Shown here: piece by piece, positions 7,061 through 17,194 of the stretch | Layout of the letters: every line of letters starts with the position of its first letter | How positions within the stretch are numbered: position 1 is the first letter of the stretch | Assembly (NCBI GenBank): GCA_015059185.1 | Contig: SVAY01000013.1 | Location: forward strand, 1 to 42,702 | From: Erysipelotrichaceae bacterium | GTDB lineage: Bacteria; Bacillota_I; Bacilli_A; RFN20; CAG-826 | DNA: 42,702 nucleotides | Direction of reading: 5' to 3' | The notes under the pieces: model-generated | Databases searched by the model: none | Told to the model about the DNA's origin: nothing | Seen by the model: the letters and a program-made list of their open reading frames with translations, nothing else | Translations under genes and position numbers: made by a program

Positions 7061-7450
7061 TTATCCACGTGGACGTTTTGGTGGACGGCAACCATTATGT
7101 GGGATTGGAGTAGTATCAACGATGGATAATACTTGTAATCCACTAACGGCTAAACTTCTAATAGCACTTTCTCTACCTGGACCTGGACCTTTGACATCGA
7201 CGTCAACTTGTCTGATACCTTGTTCATAAGCGGCTTTAGCAGCAGCTTCACTAGCTTGTCCAGCAGCATAAGGTGTACTCTTTTTAGCACCCTTATAACC
7301 AATTGCACCGGCACTGCTCCAGCAAAGAACATTACCTTGAGCATCACAGATGGTGACGATGGTGTTATTGAAAGTGGAATGAATGTGGGCAACGCCGCGA
7401 GAGAATGAACGTTTAATTTTCTTTTTACGAGTTGTTGTTTTAGTAGCCAT
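7061..7450 (-). CDS. rpsK: 30S ribosomal protein S11
   Basis: 129 residues, full length. Shows [16 protein letters not shown], the [11 protein letters not shown] loop and the terminal [11 protein letters not shown]. It binds the 690 loop of 16S rRNA on the platform. Preceded by a GGAG ribosome binding site and flanked by rpsM and rpoA. Confidence 0.98.
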   Translation of the reverse strand: MATKTTTRKKKIKRSFSRGVAHIHSTFNNTIVTICDAQGNVLCWSSAGAIGYKGAKKSTPYAAGQASEAAAKAAYEQGIRQVDVDVKGPGPGRESAIRSLAVSGLQVLSIVDTTPIPHNGCRPPKRPRG

Positions 7451-7465
7451 ACTCTTCTCCTTTCA

Positions 7466-7843
7466 TTAACCTTGTGGAGCCATCTTCTTATTAGCGATGG
7501 TCTTTCTTGGTCCCTTACGGGTACGAGCGTTAGTCTTGGTTCTTTGACCACGAACTGGTAAGCCTTTCTTATGGCGTTGTCCGCGGTAGCAACCAATTTC
7601 AGTTAATCTCTTAATGTTGAGAGCGACTTCTCTACGGAGATCACCTTCAACTTTATGTTTTGCAATTTCAACTCTAATTGCGTTTAATTGATCATCTGTT
7701 AAATCTTTAACTCTGATCGCGCCATCGACCTTTGCATCTCTGCAGATCTTGGCGGCTGTTGGTCTACCAATACCATAGATATAGGTAATGGAGATGGAAA
7801 CAGGCTTTTCATTTGGAATATCAACACCAACAATACGTGCCAT
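7466..7843 (-). CDS. rpsM: 30S ribosomal protein S13
   Basis: 125 residues with typical [13 protein letters not shown] start, [14 protein letters not shown], [42 protein letters not shown], and a basic tail that reaches the P-site tRNA. Full length, in the usual position after rpmJ. Confidence 0.98.
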   Translation of the reverse strand: MARIVGVDIPNEKPVSISITYIYGIGRPTAAKICRDAKVDGAIRVKDLTDDQLNAIRVEIAKHKVEGDLRREVALNIKRLTEIGCYRGQRHKKGLPVRGQRTKTNARTRKGPRKTIANKKMAPQG

Positions 7844-7861
7844 ACTCTTTTTTCCTCCTAA

Positions 7862-7975
7862 TTAACCTTGTCTCTGTTTGTGCTTTGGATCACTACAAAT
7901 GACCATGACTTTGCCATGACGTTTGATGACTCTGCACTTAGAACAGATTGGTTTGACTGAAGGTCTGACTTTCAT
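7862..7975 (-). CDS. rpmJ: 50S ribosomal protein L36
   Basis: A 37-residue ORF, starting [20 protein letters not shown], with the zinc-binding C-x2-C, Cys and His residues (Cys11, Cys14, Cys27, His32). It sits between infA and rpsM in the standard order, with AGGAGG before the ATG. The zinc-containing form of L36. Confidence 0.96.
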   Translation of the reverse strand: MKVRPSVKPICSKCRVIKRHGKVMVICSDPKHKQRQG

Positions 7976-7995
7976 AAGTTTTCCTCCTATACGGT

Positions 7996-8214
7996 TTATT
8001 TAAACCTAAATGTTATGCGGCCCCGTGTTAAATCATAAGGCGAGATTTCTACTGTAACTTTATCACCTGGAAGAATGCGGATGTAGTTCATTCGTATTTT
8101 ACCAGAAACGGTAGCCAAGATTACAACGCCGTTCTCGAGCTCTACTTTAAACATCGCGTTTGGTAAAGTCTCTTTAACGACCGCCTGTACTTCGATGACG
8201 TCTGCTTTTGACAT
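7996..8214 (-). CDS. infA: Translation initiation factor IF-1
   Basis: 72 residues, a single OB-fold (S1-like) domain. It starts [20 protein letters not shown] and contains [21 protein letters not shown]. It binds the 30S A site during initiation. Begins 3 nt after map and precedes rpmJ. Confidence 0.98.
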   Translation of the reverse strand: MSKADVIEVQAVVKETLPNAMFKVELENGVVILATVSGKIRMNYIRILPGDKVTVEISPYDLTRGRITFRFK

Positions 8215-8217
8215 TCG

Positions 8218-8979
8218 TTATTTTTCTCCTTCATCTAGTGTTAAGATTTCATACCCATCTGCGGTTACAGCAACTGTGTTTTCGTAATGGCAGCTGAGTT
8301 TTTCATCTTTCATTTTGACAGTCCATCCATCCCCGAGGACACGTGTGGCACTTTTGCCTTCCGCAACCATCGGTTCAATACAGATTGTCATTCCTTCTTT
8401 TAAGATAATACCGGTTCCAGCCTTCCCATAATTTGGGATGCTTGGATCTTCGTGCATTTCTCTTCCAATCCCGTGACCTGTATAATCACGGATGAGAGAA
8501 TAACCATTGCTCTCATTAACTTCTTGGATTTTAGCTTGAATATCTCCTAAGTGGACACCTGGTTTAATGAGTTTCACCGCTTCAAAGAAACTTTGACGGG
8601 TGACTTCGATTAATCTTAGTGCCTTTGGACTCGTCATACCGACTGGATATGTGCGGCATGCATCCGCACAATAGCCATGTTTTCTTACCACGATGTCGAA
8701 GGAGACTATATCGCCTTCTTTAAGAATAATCTTACTTGAAGGGATACCATGTAAGACTGTGTCATTGACAGAGATACATATGTTTCCTGGGTATCCATAA
8801 TACCCTTTTTCAGCGCTTATACCACCATTAGAAGTGATTATTTCATTAGCCAGTTCATCTAACTCGAGAGTCGACAATCCTGGTCTAAGGGCAGCTTTTA
8901 ATCCTTCAAAGACTTTCGCTACCACTGCTCCCGCTTCTTTCATGAGAGCAATTTCTCTTGGTGATTTAAGCGTGATCAT
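8218..8979 (-). CDS. map: Methionine aminopeptidase, type I
   Basis: 253 residues, slightly longer than average but complete. The metal ligands are visible in context: VSFDIVV (Asp), CADACRTYPVG (Asp), GHGIGREMHE (His), ICIEPMV (Glu) and HYENTVAVT (Glu), plus the conserved His in NDTVLHGIP. It removes the initiator Met from nascent proteins. Its ATG overlaps the adk stop (ATGA), so the two are coupled. Confidence 0.97.
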   Translation of the reverse strand: MITLKSPREIALMKEAGAVVAKVFEGLKAALRPGLSTLELDELANEIITSNGGISAEKGYYGYPGNICISVNDTVLHGIPSSKIILKEGDIVSFDIVVRKHGYCADACRTYPVGMTSPKALRLIEVTRQSFFEAVKLIKPGVHLGDIQAKIQEVNESNGYSLIRDYTGHGIGREMHEDPSIPNYGKAGTGIILKEGMTICIEPMVAEGKSATRVLGDGWTVKMKDEKLSCHYENTVAVTADGYEILTLDEGEK

Positions 8980-9629
8980 TTGCTAGATAAGAAGTTAATA
9001 ACTTCATCGAATATGCGTGCAATACCAACCAAGGAATCAAAGTTTTTAAGTAATCCCTTATCCCTATAATAATCAAGGAGTGGTTTGGTACTATTGACGT
9101 AATGTTGAAGACGAACTTTTAAGGCTTCTTCGTTATCGTCGGCTCTTTGATATAATGGTCCACCACACACATCGCAGACACCTTCCACTTTTGGTTTCAT
9201 GGTATCAACGTGATATGGAGCGCCACAATTCTTACAAACGCGACGACCACTGATACGTCTAATCAGTTCGTTTTGGTCACAATCAAGATTAATGACTGTC
9301 TCAATTGGACGATTTATTTCTTTAGCGAGTTTGTCTAACGCTTCGGCTTGCACCAAAGTACGTGGGAACCCGTCTAATAGAAATCCGTTTTCACAGTCGC
9401 TTCTTGAAAGTCTTTCTTTCACTAAAGCGATGGTGAGTTCATCAGGAACTAAGTTGCCACTATCTAAATAGGCTTTTGCTTCTTTACCAAGTGGGGTTTC
9501 GTTCTTGATCGCTTCTCTAAACATATCTCCAGTAGAAATATGAGTGAGTTTTAATTCTTCCCTTAGTCTTGTGGCTAAGGTGCCCTTACCCGCACCAGGA
9601 GGGCCCATAAGTACGATGTTTTTTAACAT
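8976..9629 (-). CDS. adk: Adenylate kinase, zinc-lid type
   Basis: 217 residues. P-loop GPPGAGKGT (8-16), AMP-site THISTGDMFR and GFLLDGFPRT, and a long lid carrying C-x2-C...C-x2-C (CKNCGAPYH and CDVCGG), the structural zinc site typical of Gram-positive adenylate kinases. It interconverts AMP, ADP and ATP. Located between secY and map as in Bacillus. Its stop is TGA, which shows TGA is not read as Trp here. Confidence 0.98.
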   Translation of the reverse strand: MLKNIVLMGPPGAGKGTLATRLREELKLTHISTGDMFREAIKNETPLGKEAKAYLDSGNLVPDELTIALVKERLSRSDCENGFLLDGFPRTLVQAEALDKLAKEINRPIETVINLDCDQNELIRRISGRRVCKNCGAPYHVDTMKPKVEGVCDVCGGPLYQRADDNEEALKVRLQHYVNSTKPLLDYYRDKGLLKNFDSLVGIARIFDEVINFLSSK

Positions 9630-9631
9630 AA

Positions 9632-10996
9632 TTAGTGACCTCCTGAAGCGACGACCTCATCGAATGACTTACCAGCGAGTAAACCATCGATTTGGTTATT
9701 AAGTTCGAGACAGACACCGACGACGATGATAAGTCCTGTACCACCAAGGGCTAAGGAAGTATCATTTCCGAAGACTCCAGTTAATGTAAGTACACTTGGT
9801 AAGGCAGCAATGAGAGTTAACGCCATCGCACCTAAGAAAGTGACACGATTAAGGACCTTACGGATATAACGTTCGGTTTCATTACCTGGACGAATACCAG
9901 GGATATAACTACCATTCTTTTGGAAGTTCTCAGCGAGTTGTTCTGGGTTGATTTGGATGTTCGCATAGAAGAAGCTGAAGGCAATGGTGAGGACGATATA
10001 GATTAATAATCCCCAAGGCATATACCATCCAGTATCTCCAACTTGTACCCACTTCGCAGTATTGAAGACATCAAGCCAGCTCGCGTTAGCACTGCTTGAA
10101 TCAATGAAAGCGGTGATAACTTGAGGAACCATGAGAATGGAGCTTGCAAAGATAACAGGGATAACTCCAGCACTGTTAATCTTAATTGGTAGGAAGGAGG
10201 CACGGGCCATGGATTGAGTTTGGCCGCCACCCTTTCCTGAGTGTTGGACTGGAATCTTTCTTTGAGATAATTCCACAAATGTCACGAATGCAATGATGAG
10301 TAAGAAACTCACAATGTAGAGGACGAATTGGAATATTCCAGTAATTTGAGCTTGGTCACCCATCCCTACTGGGGTCAAGACCCATTTACTAAAGGCTGTA
10401 ACGATCTTGGTTGGTAAGCTAGATACGATACCAGCGAAGATCATCATAGAAATACCGTTACCGATACCTTTCACAGAGATTTGGTCACCGAGCCACATGA
10501 CGAGGAGTGAACCGGCGAGCATGACGATGACGACATAGACATAGCTGACCCATTCATATCCCGCTGTGACATTGAAGGTGATGTATTCACTATTTTCCAT
10601 CGTCTTAATGATACCGTACGCTTGTACTGCACCAAGAAGAAGAGCGAGGTAACGAGTAGCCATTTCAATTTTCTTTCTACCGTATTGGCCTTGACGCTTT
10701 AATTCAGTAAAGGCAGGAAGGACATCAGTAGAAAGAAGTTGAACAATAATTTGAGCTGTAATATAAGGTGAGACGCCTAATGCGAATATGGAGAATGTTT
10801 GTAGGGTTCCTCCACCGATAAGGTTCATCAAGGATAAAGCGTTATTCTCGGATAAGTATTTGTTAATTTCTTCACTAACAGTTACTCCAGGAACCGTAAT
10901 TTGCGCTCCAATTCGGAAAATGAAGAGTATTAAGACCGTGAATAAAATACGGTTCATTATTTCTTTATTTTTTAGAATAGAGGCTAATTTCTTCAT
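9632..10996 (-). CDS. secY: Preprotein translocase subunit SecY
   Basis: 454 residues with ten expected membrane helices. Has the N-terminal RILFTVLILFIFRIGAQITVPGV, the plug region GGGTLQTFSIFALGVSPYITAQII, and the cytoplasmic loop GIRPGNETERYIRKVLNRVTF that meets SecA and the ribosome. It forms the channel of the Sec translocon in the plasma membrane. Immediately follows rplO, before adk. Confidence 0.98.
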   Translation of the reverse strand: MKKLASILKNKEIMNRILFTVLILFIFRIGAQITVPGVTVSEEINKYLSENNALSLMNLIGGGTLQTFSIFALGVSPYITAQIIVQLLSTDVLPAFTELKRQGQYGRKKIEMATRYLALLLGAVQAYGIIKTMENSEYITFNVTAGYEWVSYVYVVIVMLAGSLLVMWLGDQISVKGIGNGISMMIFAGIVSSLPTKIVTAFSKWVLTPVGMGDQAQITGIFQFVLYIVSFLLIIAFVTFVELSQRKIPVQHSGKGGGQTQSMARASFLPIKINSAGVIPVIFASSILMVPQVITAFIDSSSANASWLDVFNTAKWVQVGDTGWYMPWGLLIYIVLTIAFSFFYANIQINPEQLAENFQKNGSYIPGIRPGNETERYIRKVLNRVTFLGAMALTLIAALPSVLTLTGVFGNDTSLALGGTGLIIVVGVCLELNNQIDGLLAGKSFDEVVASGGH

Positions 10997-10997
10997 C

Positions 10998-11441
10998 TTA
11001 GATTACCTCGATTTTACCACCGGCATCTACAATTGCCTTTTCGGCTGATTTAGAGAACTTATTGGCTTGGACAGTGAATGCTTTAGATAATTTACCACTA
11101 CCTAAGACTTTGACACCATCGTATTCCTTAGTCACTAAACCCTTATCTTTTAAGCTTGCTGGAGTAATGACAGCGTTAGCATCAAATTTTGATTCTAAAT
11201 CGCCAACATTCACGACAGCGTACTTCACGTGATTAACGTTTTTAAAGCCGCGTTTTGGTAAGGCTCTATAAAGTGGAAGTTGTCCACCTTCGAAACCTAA
11301 ACGCACACCGCCACCACTACGGGCATTTTGACCCTTGTGGCCTTTACCAGCGGTTTTACCATTTCCAGAACCAAGACCTCTACCTTTACGGAAGTGATCA
11401 AGTCTAGAACCTGGAGTGGAAGTAAGTTCATGTAATTTCAT
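10998..11441 (-). CDS. rplO: 50S ribosomal protein L15
   Basis: 147 residues starting [13 protein letters not shown], with [47 protein letters not shown]. The ATG at 11441 is chosen because GGAGG lies 8 nt upstream; the ATG at 11456 would overlap the rpsE stop and has no ribosome binding site. The gene normally found before it, rpmD (L30), is missing here. Confidence 0.97.
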   Translation of the reverse strand: MKLHELTSTPGSRLDHFRKGRGLGSGNGKTAGKGHKGQNARSGGGVRLGFEGGQLPLYRALPKRGFKNVNHVKYAVVNVGDLESKFDANAVITPASLKDKGLVTKEYDGVKVLGSGKLSKAFTVQANKFSKSAEKAIVDAGGKIEVI

Positions 11442-11455
11442 CTTCTTTTCCTCCA

Positions 11456-12079
11456 TTATTCTTCACTTGGTGTGCTACGAAGAGCTTTGACATCTTTATA
11501 GTTCTTTAAGTTTTGTAAACCTTGATGTGTGGCTCTTAAGATGTTGATAGCAGCTCTACTACCGTAGACCTTACTACAAACGTTTTGAACACCAGCGAGT
11601 TCTAAGATCGCTCTTACTGGACCACCAGCGATAACACCGGTACCAGCAGGGGCTGGTTTTAAGTAAACACTACAGGCACCGTATTTACCAACGACTTCGT
11701 GGCTTAAGGTACCACCCTTAACTAACTTAATAGTATAGGTGTGTTTCTTAGCAGCTTCAGTAGCTTTCTTAATGGCATCTGGGACTTCAGCGGCCTTTGC
11801 TAGTGCAAATCCGTATCTACCCTTATGATCGCCAACAGCGACTAAAGCGGTGAATTTCATACGTCTACCACCTTTAACGGTCTTGCTGACACGGTTGATG
11901 TAGACGACTCTATCTTCGAAGCCATCATCGACCTTTTCTGGTCTACGATCTCTTCTTTCTCCTTTGTTACGACGGTCTTTACGATCGCCTTTTGGACCTC
12001 TAGCTTCTTTAGGAGCTTCGGCTGGAGCTTTTTCTTCTTTTGCTTCTGGAGCAACTTTTAATTCTTTTTCTTCTGCCAT
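11456..12079 (-). CDS. rpsE: 30S ribosomal protein S5 with charged N-terminal extension
   Basis: 207 residues against about 165 usual. The conserved S5 core starts near residue 52 ([33 protein letters not shown]) and includes [22 protein letters not shown]. The first 50 residues are Lys/Glu/Ala then Arg/Lys/Asp rich, a low-complexity tail. S5 shapes the mRNA entry channel and decoding accuracy. Ends next to rplO with no rpmD between. Confidence 0.97.
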   Translation of the reverse strand: MAEEKELKVAPEAKEEKAPAEAPKEARGPKGDRKDRRNKGERRDRRPEKVDDGFEDRVVYINRVSKTVKGGRRMKFTALVAVGDHKGRYGFALAKAAEVPDAIKKATEAAKKHTYTIKLVKGGTLSHEVVGKYGACSVYLKPAPAGTGVIAGGPVRAILELAGVQNVCSKVYGSRAAINILRATHQGLQNLKNYKDVKALRSTPSEE

Positions 12080-12090
12080 AACTTTTCTCC

Positions 12091-12447
12091 TTAGAATTTA
12101 AGTCCTGCTTCTCTAGCAGCATCTGCTAAGGCTGCAACACGTCCGTGATAGACGAATCCGCCTCTATCAAATACGACTGTAGAGATCTTTTTAGCTAAGG
12201 CTTTCTTAGCGATATCAGCACCGACTGCTTTAGCGGCTTCAATGTTTCCACCATTTTCAAGTTTGAGTGAGGTGGAGCTAGAAGCGACTAAGGTCACTTT
12301 ATTGACATCGTCAATGATTTGAGCCTCAATGTTTTTGTTTGAGCGATAAACACATAATCTTGGACAGGTTGGTGTACCACTTAAATGTTTTCTAACTCTA
12401 GCGTGTCTTCTAATACGGGAGACATTTTTAGATTCTTGATTAATCAT
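12091..12447 (-). CDS. rplR: 50S ribosomal protein L18
   Basis: 118 residues. [37 protein letters not shown] at the start and [28 protein letters not shown] at the end are diagnostic. It binds 5S rRNA together with L5. Normal length and position after rplF. Confidence 0.98.
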   Translation of the reverse strand: MINQESKNVSRIRRHARVRKHLSGTPTCPRLCVYRSNKNIEAQIIDDVNKVTLVASSSTSLKLENGGNIEAAKAVGADIAKKALAKKISTVVFDRGGFVYHGRVAALADAAREAGLKF

Positions 12448-12463
12448 ACACTTTCCTCCTTAA

Positions 12464-13006
12464 TTACTTAGCACCAGCACGTTTACCTTCTTTAGTTGCA
12501 ACATATTCGCCAACATAACGAATACCTTTTCCTAAATATGGTTCTGGTTCTCTCACTGCTCTAATACGGGCAGCGGTTTGACCAACGGCTTGTTTATCAA
12601 TACCTTCAACTGTAATTTCAGTTGGAGATGTGCAAGTAACTTTCACTCCCTTATCAGGAACAATGGTAATGGTGTGGCTATAGCCAGCCCATAATTGAAG
12701 ATTGCTACCCATAAGTTGAGCTTTATAACCGATACCTCTCATTTCGAGTTGTTTCTTGTAGCCTTCGCTCACACCGACGATAGCGTTATGAACGTTAGCA
12801 CGTGTGGTACCGTGATTTTGTTTGGTTTGTTTGAGTTCGTTAGCTCTAGTGAACTTGACTTCGTTTCCTTCAACGTGCATGGAGATACCATGGTTGAGTG
12901 GTACGAGTAAGGTTCCCTTTGGTCCAACGACTTTCGCACAGCCATTTTCTTCGGTGACAGTAACACCAGCTGGGATTGTAACAAGTTTATTTCCAATACG
13001 AGACAT
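12464..13006 (-). CDS. rplF: 50S ribosomal protein L6
   Basis: 180 residues in two similar domains; starts MSRIGNKLVTIPAGVTV and ends with the conserved EPEPYLGKGIRYVGE segment and a KEGKRAGAK tail. It lies near the factor-binding centre of the 50S subunit. Full length, cotranscribed with rpsH and rplR. Confidence 0.98.
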   Translation of the reverse strand: MSRIGNKLVTIPAGVTVTEENGCAKVVGPKGTLLVPLNHGISMHVEGNEVKFTRANELKQTKQNHGTTRANVHNAIVGVSEGYKKQLEMRGIGYKAQLMGSNLQLWAGYSHTITIVPDKGVKVTCTSPTEITVEGIDKQAVGQTAARIRAVREPEPYLGKGIRYVGEYVATKEGKRAGAK

Positions 13007-13017
13007 AACCTTCCTCC

Positions 13018-13410
13018 TTACCAGACATAGGCGAGTACTTCGCCACCAATACCGAGGGTACGAGCTTTAGAATCAGTCATCACACCTTGGGAGGTAGAGA
13101 TAACAGCGATTCCTAATCCCTTTAAGACGCGTGGGAGCTTGTCACTACCAACATTAACTCTTAAACCTGGTTTAGAAATTTTCTTTAAGCCGGAGATAAC
13201 TCTTGTACCGTCAGCGGCATATTTTAAGGTAATGACTAATTCTTTCTTAACATTACCTTTGACTTTGTAGTCAACGATGAAGCCTTCATCTTTTAAGATT
13301 CTAGCAATTTCCACTTTCATCTTGCTGGAAGGCATCTTGACTTGTTCATGACGTAATGCATTCGCGTTACGAATTCTTGTAAGCATATCGCTTATTGGAT
13401 CTGACATCAT
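13018..13410 (-). CDS. rpsH: 30S ribosomal protein S8
   Basis: 130 residues: [15 protein letters not shown] near the start, and [26 protein letters not shown] at the end, both classic S8 signatures. It binds helix 21 of 16S rRNA early in assembly. The ORF opens with two Met; the second (13407) is also possible. Confidence 0.98.
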   Translation of the reverse strand: MMSDPISDMLTRIRNANALRHEQVKMPSSKMKVEIARILKDEGFIVDYKVKGNVKKELVITLKYAADGTRVISGLKKISKPGLRVNVGSDKLPRVLKGLGIAVISTSQGVMTDSKARTLGIGGEVLAYVW

Positions 13411-13428
13411 AATCTTTCTACCTCCTTA

Positions 13429-13614
13429 TTACCAAGATGATTTTTTCATGCCTGGGATTTCACCCTTGTATGCGAGTTCACGGATACAAACACGGCATAA
13501 ATGGAATTTTGAATAAACTGCGTGAGGACGTCCACAACGTTCACATCTAGTATATTCTCTGACCTTATATTTCTTAGGTCTAGCACAGCGAACTTTAGCA
13601 CTTGTTTTTGCCAT
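13429..13614 (-). CDS. rpsN: 30S ribosomal protein S14, zinc type
   Basis: 61 residues, the short zinc-dependent form. Two Cys pairs (CERCGRPH and CRVC) bind zinc, and the protein ends with [11 protein letters not shown]. It starts [10 protein letters not shown]. Typical of Bacillota and Mycoplasmatota; between rplE and rpsH as expected. Confidence 0.98.
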   Translation of the reverse strand: MAKTSAKVRCARPKKYKVREYTRCERCGRPHAVYSKFHLCRVCIRELAYKGEIPGMKKSSW

Positions 13615-13631
13615 AACTATGGACTCCTTTC

Positions 13632-14300
13632 TTATTTATGGAATGGCATACCCATTAAATCGAGTAATGTATATGCTTCTTCATCAGTTTTTGCAGTGGT
13701 AACGATAACGATATCCATACCACGTACTTTTCCCACCTTATCGTAATCGATTTCTGGGAAGATTAATTGTTCTTTCACGCCTAAGGTGTAGTTACCTCTA
13801 CCGTCGAAGGCGTTACGGCTAACACCACGGAAGTCACGGACACGTGGGAGAGCGATGCTTACGAGCTTGTCGTAGAATTCATACATTCTCACACCTCTTA
13901 AGGTGACTTTACAACCGATGGCTTGGCCTTGTCTTAACTTGAAGCTAGCGACGGATTGTTTAGCTCTAGTTGTAACTGGCTTTTGACCAGTGATTTGTGT
14001 TAATTCACTAACAGCTTCATCAAGTCTCTTAGCATCGTTAGTAGCATCACCAACACCGATGTTGATAACGATCTTCACGATCTTTGGAAGTTCCATCACT
14101 GAAGAATAGTGATATTTTTCCATTAAGGCTTTAGTAACTTCAGCATCATATTTAGCCTTTAAACGAGGAGTATATGCGGCTTTAGCATTTCCTTTTGAAG
14201 CTTTCTTAGCTGGCTTAGCTTCTGCTTTAGGAGCTTCAGCTTTTGGAGCAGCCTTAGGAGCGGATGCTTTCTTAACAGTAGTTTTCTTTTCTTCTGCCAT
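13632..14300 (-). CDS. rplE: 50S ribosomal protein L5 with Ala/Lys-rich N-terminal extension
   Basis: 222 residues against about 180 usual. The core begins near residue 44 ([20 protein letters not shown]) and has the conserved [42 protein letters not shown] and [16 protein letters not shown]. The first ~40 residues are a Lys/Ala/Pro/Glu repeat-like tail. L5 binds 5S rRNA and the P-site tRNA. Confidence 0.97.
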   Translation of the reverse strand: MAEEKKTTVKKASAPKAAPKAEAPKAEAKPAKKASKGNAKAAYTPRLKAKYDAEVTKALMEKYHYSSVMELPKIVKIVINIGVGDATNDAKRLDEAVSELTQITGQKPVTTRAKQSVASFKLRQGQAIGCKVTLRGVRMYEFYDKLVSIALPRVRDFRGVSRNAFDGRGNYTLGVKEQLIFPEIDYDKVGKVRGMDIVIVTTAKTDEEAYTLLDLMGMPFHK

Positions 14301-14314
14301 TTTGTTTTCCCTCC

Positions 14315-14620
14315 TTATAGATTTGTTCCGCTTGCTTTAGCAACACGGACTTTTTTACCCTTGACGACGGCGTGGCCGATACGGGTTGGTTTTTTAGTTT
14401 TTGGATCAACAAGCATCACGTTAGAAGCATCGATTGGAGCGTAGATCTCTAAGATGCTACCTTCTGGATTTTGTTGAGTTGGTTTTTTGTGTTTCTTACG
14501 GACATTGACGTTTTCAACGACGACATGATTGCTTCTTGGATCAACCTTTTGAATTGTTCCGGTTTTGCCTTTATCTTTACCGCTGATAACGATGACCTTA
14601 TCACCTTTAACAAAGTTCAT
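14315..14620 (-). CDS. rplX: 50S ribosomal protein L24
   Basis: 101 residues with the KOW motif near the N-terminus ([21 protein letters not shown]) followed by [25 protein letters not shown]. An early assembly protein near the tunnel exit. Normal length and order. Confidence 0.98.
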   Translation of the reverse strand: MNFVKGDKVIVISGKDKGKTGTIQKVDPRSNHVVVENVNVRKKHKKPTQQNPEGSILEIYAPIDASNVMLVDPKTKKPTRIGHAVVKGKKVRVAKASGTNL

Positions 14621-14632
14621 GGTTTGTCCTCC

Positions 14633-15010
14633 TTATAACACTTCAGGAGCTAAAGAAACGATTTTCATAAATCCTTCTACTCCCTTTTCACGTAATTCAC
14701 GTGCGACTGGACCAAAGACACGGGTTCCGACTGGTGCGAAGTCATCGTTGATGAGGACAACAGCGTTGTCATCGAAGGCGATGCTACTACCATCTGCTCT
14801 TTGGATAGATTTCTTGGTACGGACGATGACGCATTTGACAACATCACCTTTCTTGACCTTACCATTTGGGATGGCATCTTTCACAGCTGCTAAGATGACA
14901 TCACCGATGGAAGAGGATTTTCTCTTACTTCCACCATAGAGGTTGAATGCTCTTACGCTTCTAGCGCCACTATTATCAGCAACGACTAGGTTTGTTTCCT
15001 TTTGGATCAT
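14633..15010 (-). CDS. rplN: 50S ribosomal protein L14
   Basis: 125 residues starting [19 protein letters not shown], with [33 protein letters not shown] and [21 protein letters not shown] ending. It forms an intersubunit bridge and binds RsfS. The Met follows one base after the rpsQ stop, with a GGAGG inside the rpsQ tail. Confidence 0.98.
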   Translation of the reverse strand: MIQKETNLVVADNSGARSVRAFNLYGGSKRKSSSIGDVILAAVKDAIPNGKVKKGDVVKCVIVRTKKSIQRADGSSIAFDDNAVVLINDDFAPVGTRVFGPVARELREKGVEGFMKIVSLAPEVL

Positions 15011-15412
15011 TTATTCTTCCTCCTTTTTGGCTTCGGCTTTTGCTTCATCCTTACTAGCAGCAGCTTCTTCATTTGAAGGTTCTGCTACTTTTTCTTCCAT
15101 TTTAGCTTCAGCTTCTAAGACTTCTTCTTTGAGTTCAGCTTCAGCTTCTTTAATTGTCATTTCAGCTTTCTTATCTATACTGACAAGTCTGAAACGTTTG
15201 GTGGCACTGAGTTTACGGCAGCCCATGATGGTGACGGTATCACCAACTTTGGCTTCGTTATTCTCATCGTGCGCGTAATACTTTTTACCATATTTCACGC
15301 GCTTACCATATTTCGCGTGTTTCTTGTGGGTTTCAACAAGGACAACAATGGTCTTATCGTTTTTATTACTTGTAACGACGCCTTGGATGCTCATACGAGT
15401 ATTTCTTTCCAT
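15011..15412 (-). CDS. rpsQ: 30S ribosomal protein S17 with acidic C-terminal extension
   Basis: 133 residues against about 85 usual. The core (1-85) has [38 protein letters not shown] and [14 protein letters not shown]. Residues after ~88 are Glu/Ala/Lys-rich and probably helical or disordered. S17 binds 16S rRNA helices 7 and 11. ATG preceded by GGAGG 9 nt upstream. Confidence 0.97.
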   Translation of the reverse strand: MERNTRMSIQGVVTSNKNDKTIVVLVETHKKHAKYGKRVKYGKKYYAHDENNEAKVGDTVTIMGCRKLSATKRFRLVSIDKKAEMTIKEAEAELKEEVLEAEAKMEEKVAEPSNEEAAASKDEAKAEAKKEEE

Positions 15413-15426
15413 CTAGCCTGTCCTCC

Positions 15427-15627
15427 TTATTTCTTTTCACTTAATTCTTTTTCTCTAAGAACTAAGTTGACTCTAGCGATGTCTCTTCTCACGGTGATGA
15501 CATCTTCACCTCTTTCGAGTGCTCCGACAGCTTTCTTTCTACGGAGTTCGAATAATTGTTCTTTAAGTGAGTAGAGCTTTTCTTTTAATTCAGCTACACT
15601 CAATTCACGGACTTCATTAATTTTCAT
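15427..15627 (-). CDS. rpmC: 50S ribosomal protein L29
   Basis: 66 residues, two helices: MKINEVRELSVAELKEKLYSLKEQLFELR and VRRDIARVNLVLREKELS. It lies at the tunnel exit and docks SRP and trigger factor together with L23. Usual order between rplP and rpsQ. Confidence 0.98.
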   Translation of the reverse strand: MKINEVRELSVAELKEKLYSLKEQLFELRRKKAVGALERGEDVITVRRDIARVNLVLREKELSEKK

Positions 15628-15632
15628 AGCAA

Positions 15633-16043
15633 CTACTCTCCTTTCTTAACAACTTTACATTTGATTGGGAGTTTATAAGCAGCAAGTCTAAGAGCTTCTT
15701 TTTCGATTTCTGGATCAACTCCAGCGATTTCAAACATCACTCTACCTTGTTGGACAACTGCCACCCAATCCTCTGGGCTACCTTTACCAGAACCCATACG
15801 AACTTCGGCTGGTTTCTTGGTTTTGGCGAGTTGTGGGAAGATTCTAATCCAAATCTGTCCACCTCTTTTGGTATATCTGGATAAGACGATACGGGCAGCT
15901 TCGATTTGTCTTGTGGTGATCCAAGCACCTTCGAGGGCTTGAAGACCATATTCACCGAAATCTACTTTTGTGCCGGCTGTAGCCTTACCTTCATATCTAA
16001 TGATGTGAGGACGACGATATTTTGTTCTTTTTGGTTGTAACAT
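15633..16043 (-). CDS. rplP: 50S ribosomal protein L16
   Basis: 136 residues: [13 protein letters not shown] at the start, [54 protein letters not shown]. It helps position aminoacyl-tRNA in the A site. Normal length; between rpsC and rpmC. Confidence 0.98.
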   Translation of the reverse strand: MLQPKRTKYRRPHIIRYEGKATAGTKVDFGEYGLQALEGAWITTRQIEAARIVLSRYTKRGGQIWIRIFPQLAKTKKPAEVRMGSGKGSPEDWVAVVQQGRVMFEIAGVDPEIEKEALRLAAYKLPIKCKVVKKGE

Positions 16044-16048
16044 ACTAT

Positions 16049-16720
16049 CTATTCTCCTTTTTCATCTTTAGAAGCGAGTTCAGGACGGATTTCACCACGG
16101 CAGATCCACACCTTAACGCCTAAGCGGCCATATTGAGTGGCGGCTTCAGCGACGGCATAGTCGATATCACTACGGAGTGTATGAAGAGGGATGATACCTT
16201 CTTTATAACCTTCGCTTCTAGCAATATCTGCTCCGCCAAGTCTACCAGAGACGACGGTACGGCAGCCTTTAGCGCCAGCCTTACGGACTCTTTGGATAGC
16301 TTTCTTTTGGGCAGTTCTGAAACTTGCTCTTTCTTCTAATTGTTTAGCGATGCTATAAGCAACGATATTAGCATCTAAGTCTGGGTTTTTCACTTCGACA
16401 ACACTGATCTTGATTTCAGTACCGGCTGGGAGAAGCTTTGCAACTTTCTCTTTGAGCTTCATGACGTTAGCGCCGTTTTCTCCAACGATGAGAGAGACTC
16501 TCACAACGAAGATGGCGATGTTCACGATGTTGTCGGTCTTATTTCTTTCAATATCAATGTGTGATAATTGAGCTTCTTTACATTCGTTAGTAAGAAGTTT
16601 TCTGATTTTGATGTCTTGATTTAAGAAGACATGGTATTCTTGATCGTTCGCGTACCAACGTGAAGTCCAATCACGATTGACACCGACTCTCATTCCTACT
16701 GGATTAACTTTTTGTCCCAT
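16049..16720 (-). CDS. rpsC: 30S ribosomal protein S3
   Basis: 223 residues. N-terminal [24 protein letters not shown], a KH domain ([21 protein letters not shown]) and the C-terminal domain with [13 protein letters not shown], [24 protein letters not shown] and VWICRGEI. It lines the mRNA entry tunnel. Full length. Confidence 0.98.
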   Translation of the reverse strand: MGQKVNPVGMRVGVNRDWTSRWYANDQEYHVFLNQDIKIRKLLTNECKEAQLSHIDIERNKTDNIVNIAIFVVRVSLIVGENGANVMKLKEKVAKLLPAGTEIKISVVEVKNPDLDANIVAYSIAKQLEERASFRTAQKKAIQRVRKAGAKGCRTVVSGRLGGADIARSEGYKEGIIPLHTLRSDIDYAVAEAATQYGRLGVKVWICRGEIRPELASKDEKGE

Positions 16721-16730
16721 GGTCTTTCTC

Positions 16731-17180
16731 CTATCTCATCTTCACAACACATGTGATGTGTGAACTTCTTTTAACTAATCCGGATGCGCTACCCTTCGCA
16801 CGTGGAAGGTAACGTTTGATTCTCATACCATCGTTAGCCCAGATACTAGCGATATATAAGCTATTTTCATCCATTCCGAAGTTGTTGACTGCATTAGCAG
16901 TAGCACTTCTGATGACTTTGCTGACTGGTTCAGCAGCACTCTTATTGACGTTAGCTAAGATACCTAAGGCAACTTTGACGTCTTTACCTCTCACTAAGTC
17001 GAGGACTAAGCGTGCTTTACGAGGAGTGACTCTCACGTTAAGAGCAGTGGCACGAGCTTCAGTTGGAGCTGGTTTTACTGGCTTAGCAGGAGCTTCTTTT
17101 TCCTTTTTAGCTTTCTTTTCTTTTTTAGGAGCTTCTTCTACTGGTGTTTCAGCAGTGACTTTCTTTTCTTTAGTAGCCAT
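16731..17180 (-). CDS. rplV: 50S ribosomal protein L22 with charged N-terminal extension
   Basis: 149 residues against about 112 usual. The core begins near residue 42 (ARATALNVRVTPRKARLVLDLVRGKDV) and ends RAKGSASGLVKRSSHITCVV. The first ~40 residues are Lys/Glu/Ala/Pro-rich. L22 has a loop in the exit tunnel that macrolides contact. Confidence 0.97.
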   Translation of the reverse strand: MATKEKKVTAETPVEEAPKKEKKAKKEKEAPAKPVKPAPTEARATALNVRVTPRKARLVLDLVRGKDVKVALGILANVNKSAAEPVSKVIRSATANAVNNFGMDENSLYIASIWANDGMRIKRYLPRAKGSASGLVKRSSHITCVVKMR

Positions 17181-17194
17181 TTATCTTCCTCCTA

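Noticed and set aside
11442..11456. Upstream ATG for rplO overlapping the rpsE stop
   Set aside because: No ribosome binding site; GGAGG is correctly spaced for the ATG at 11441.
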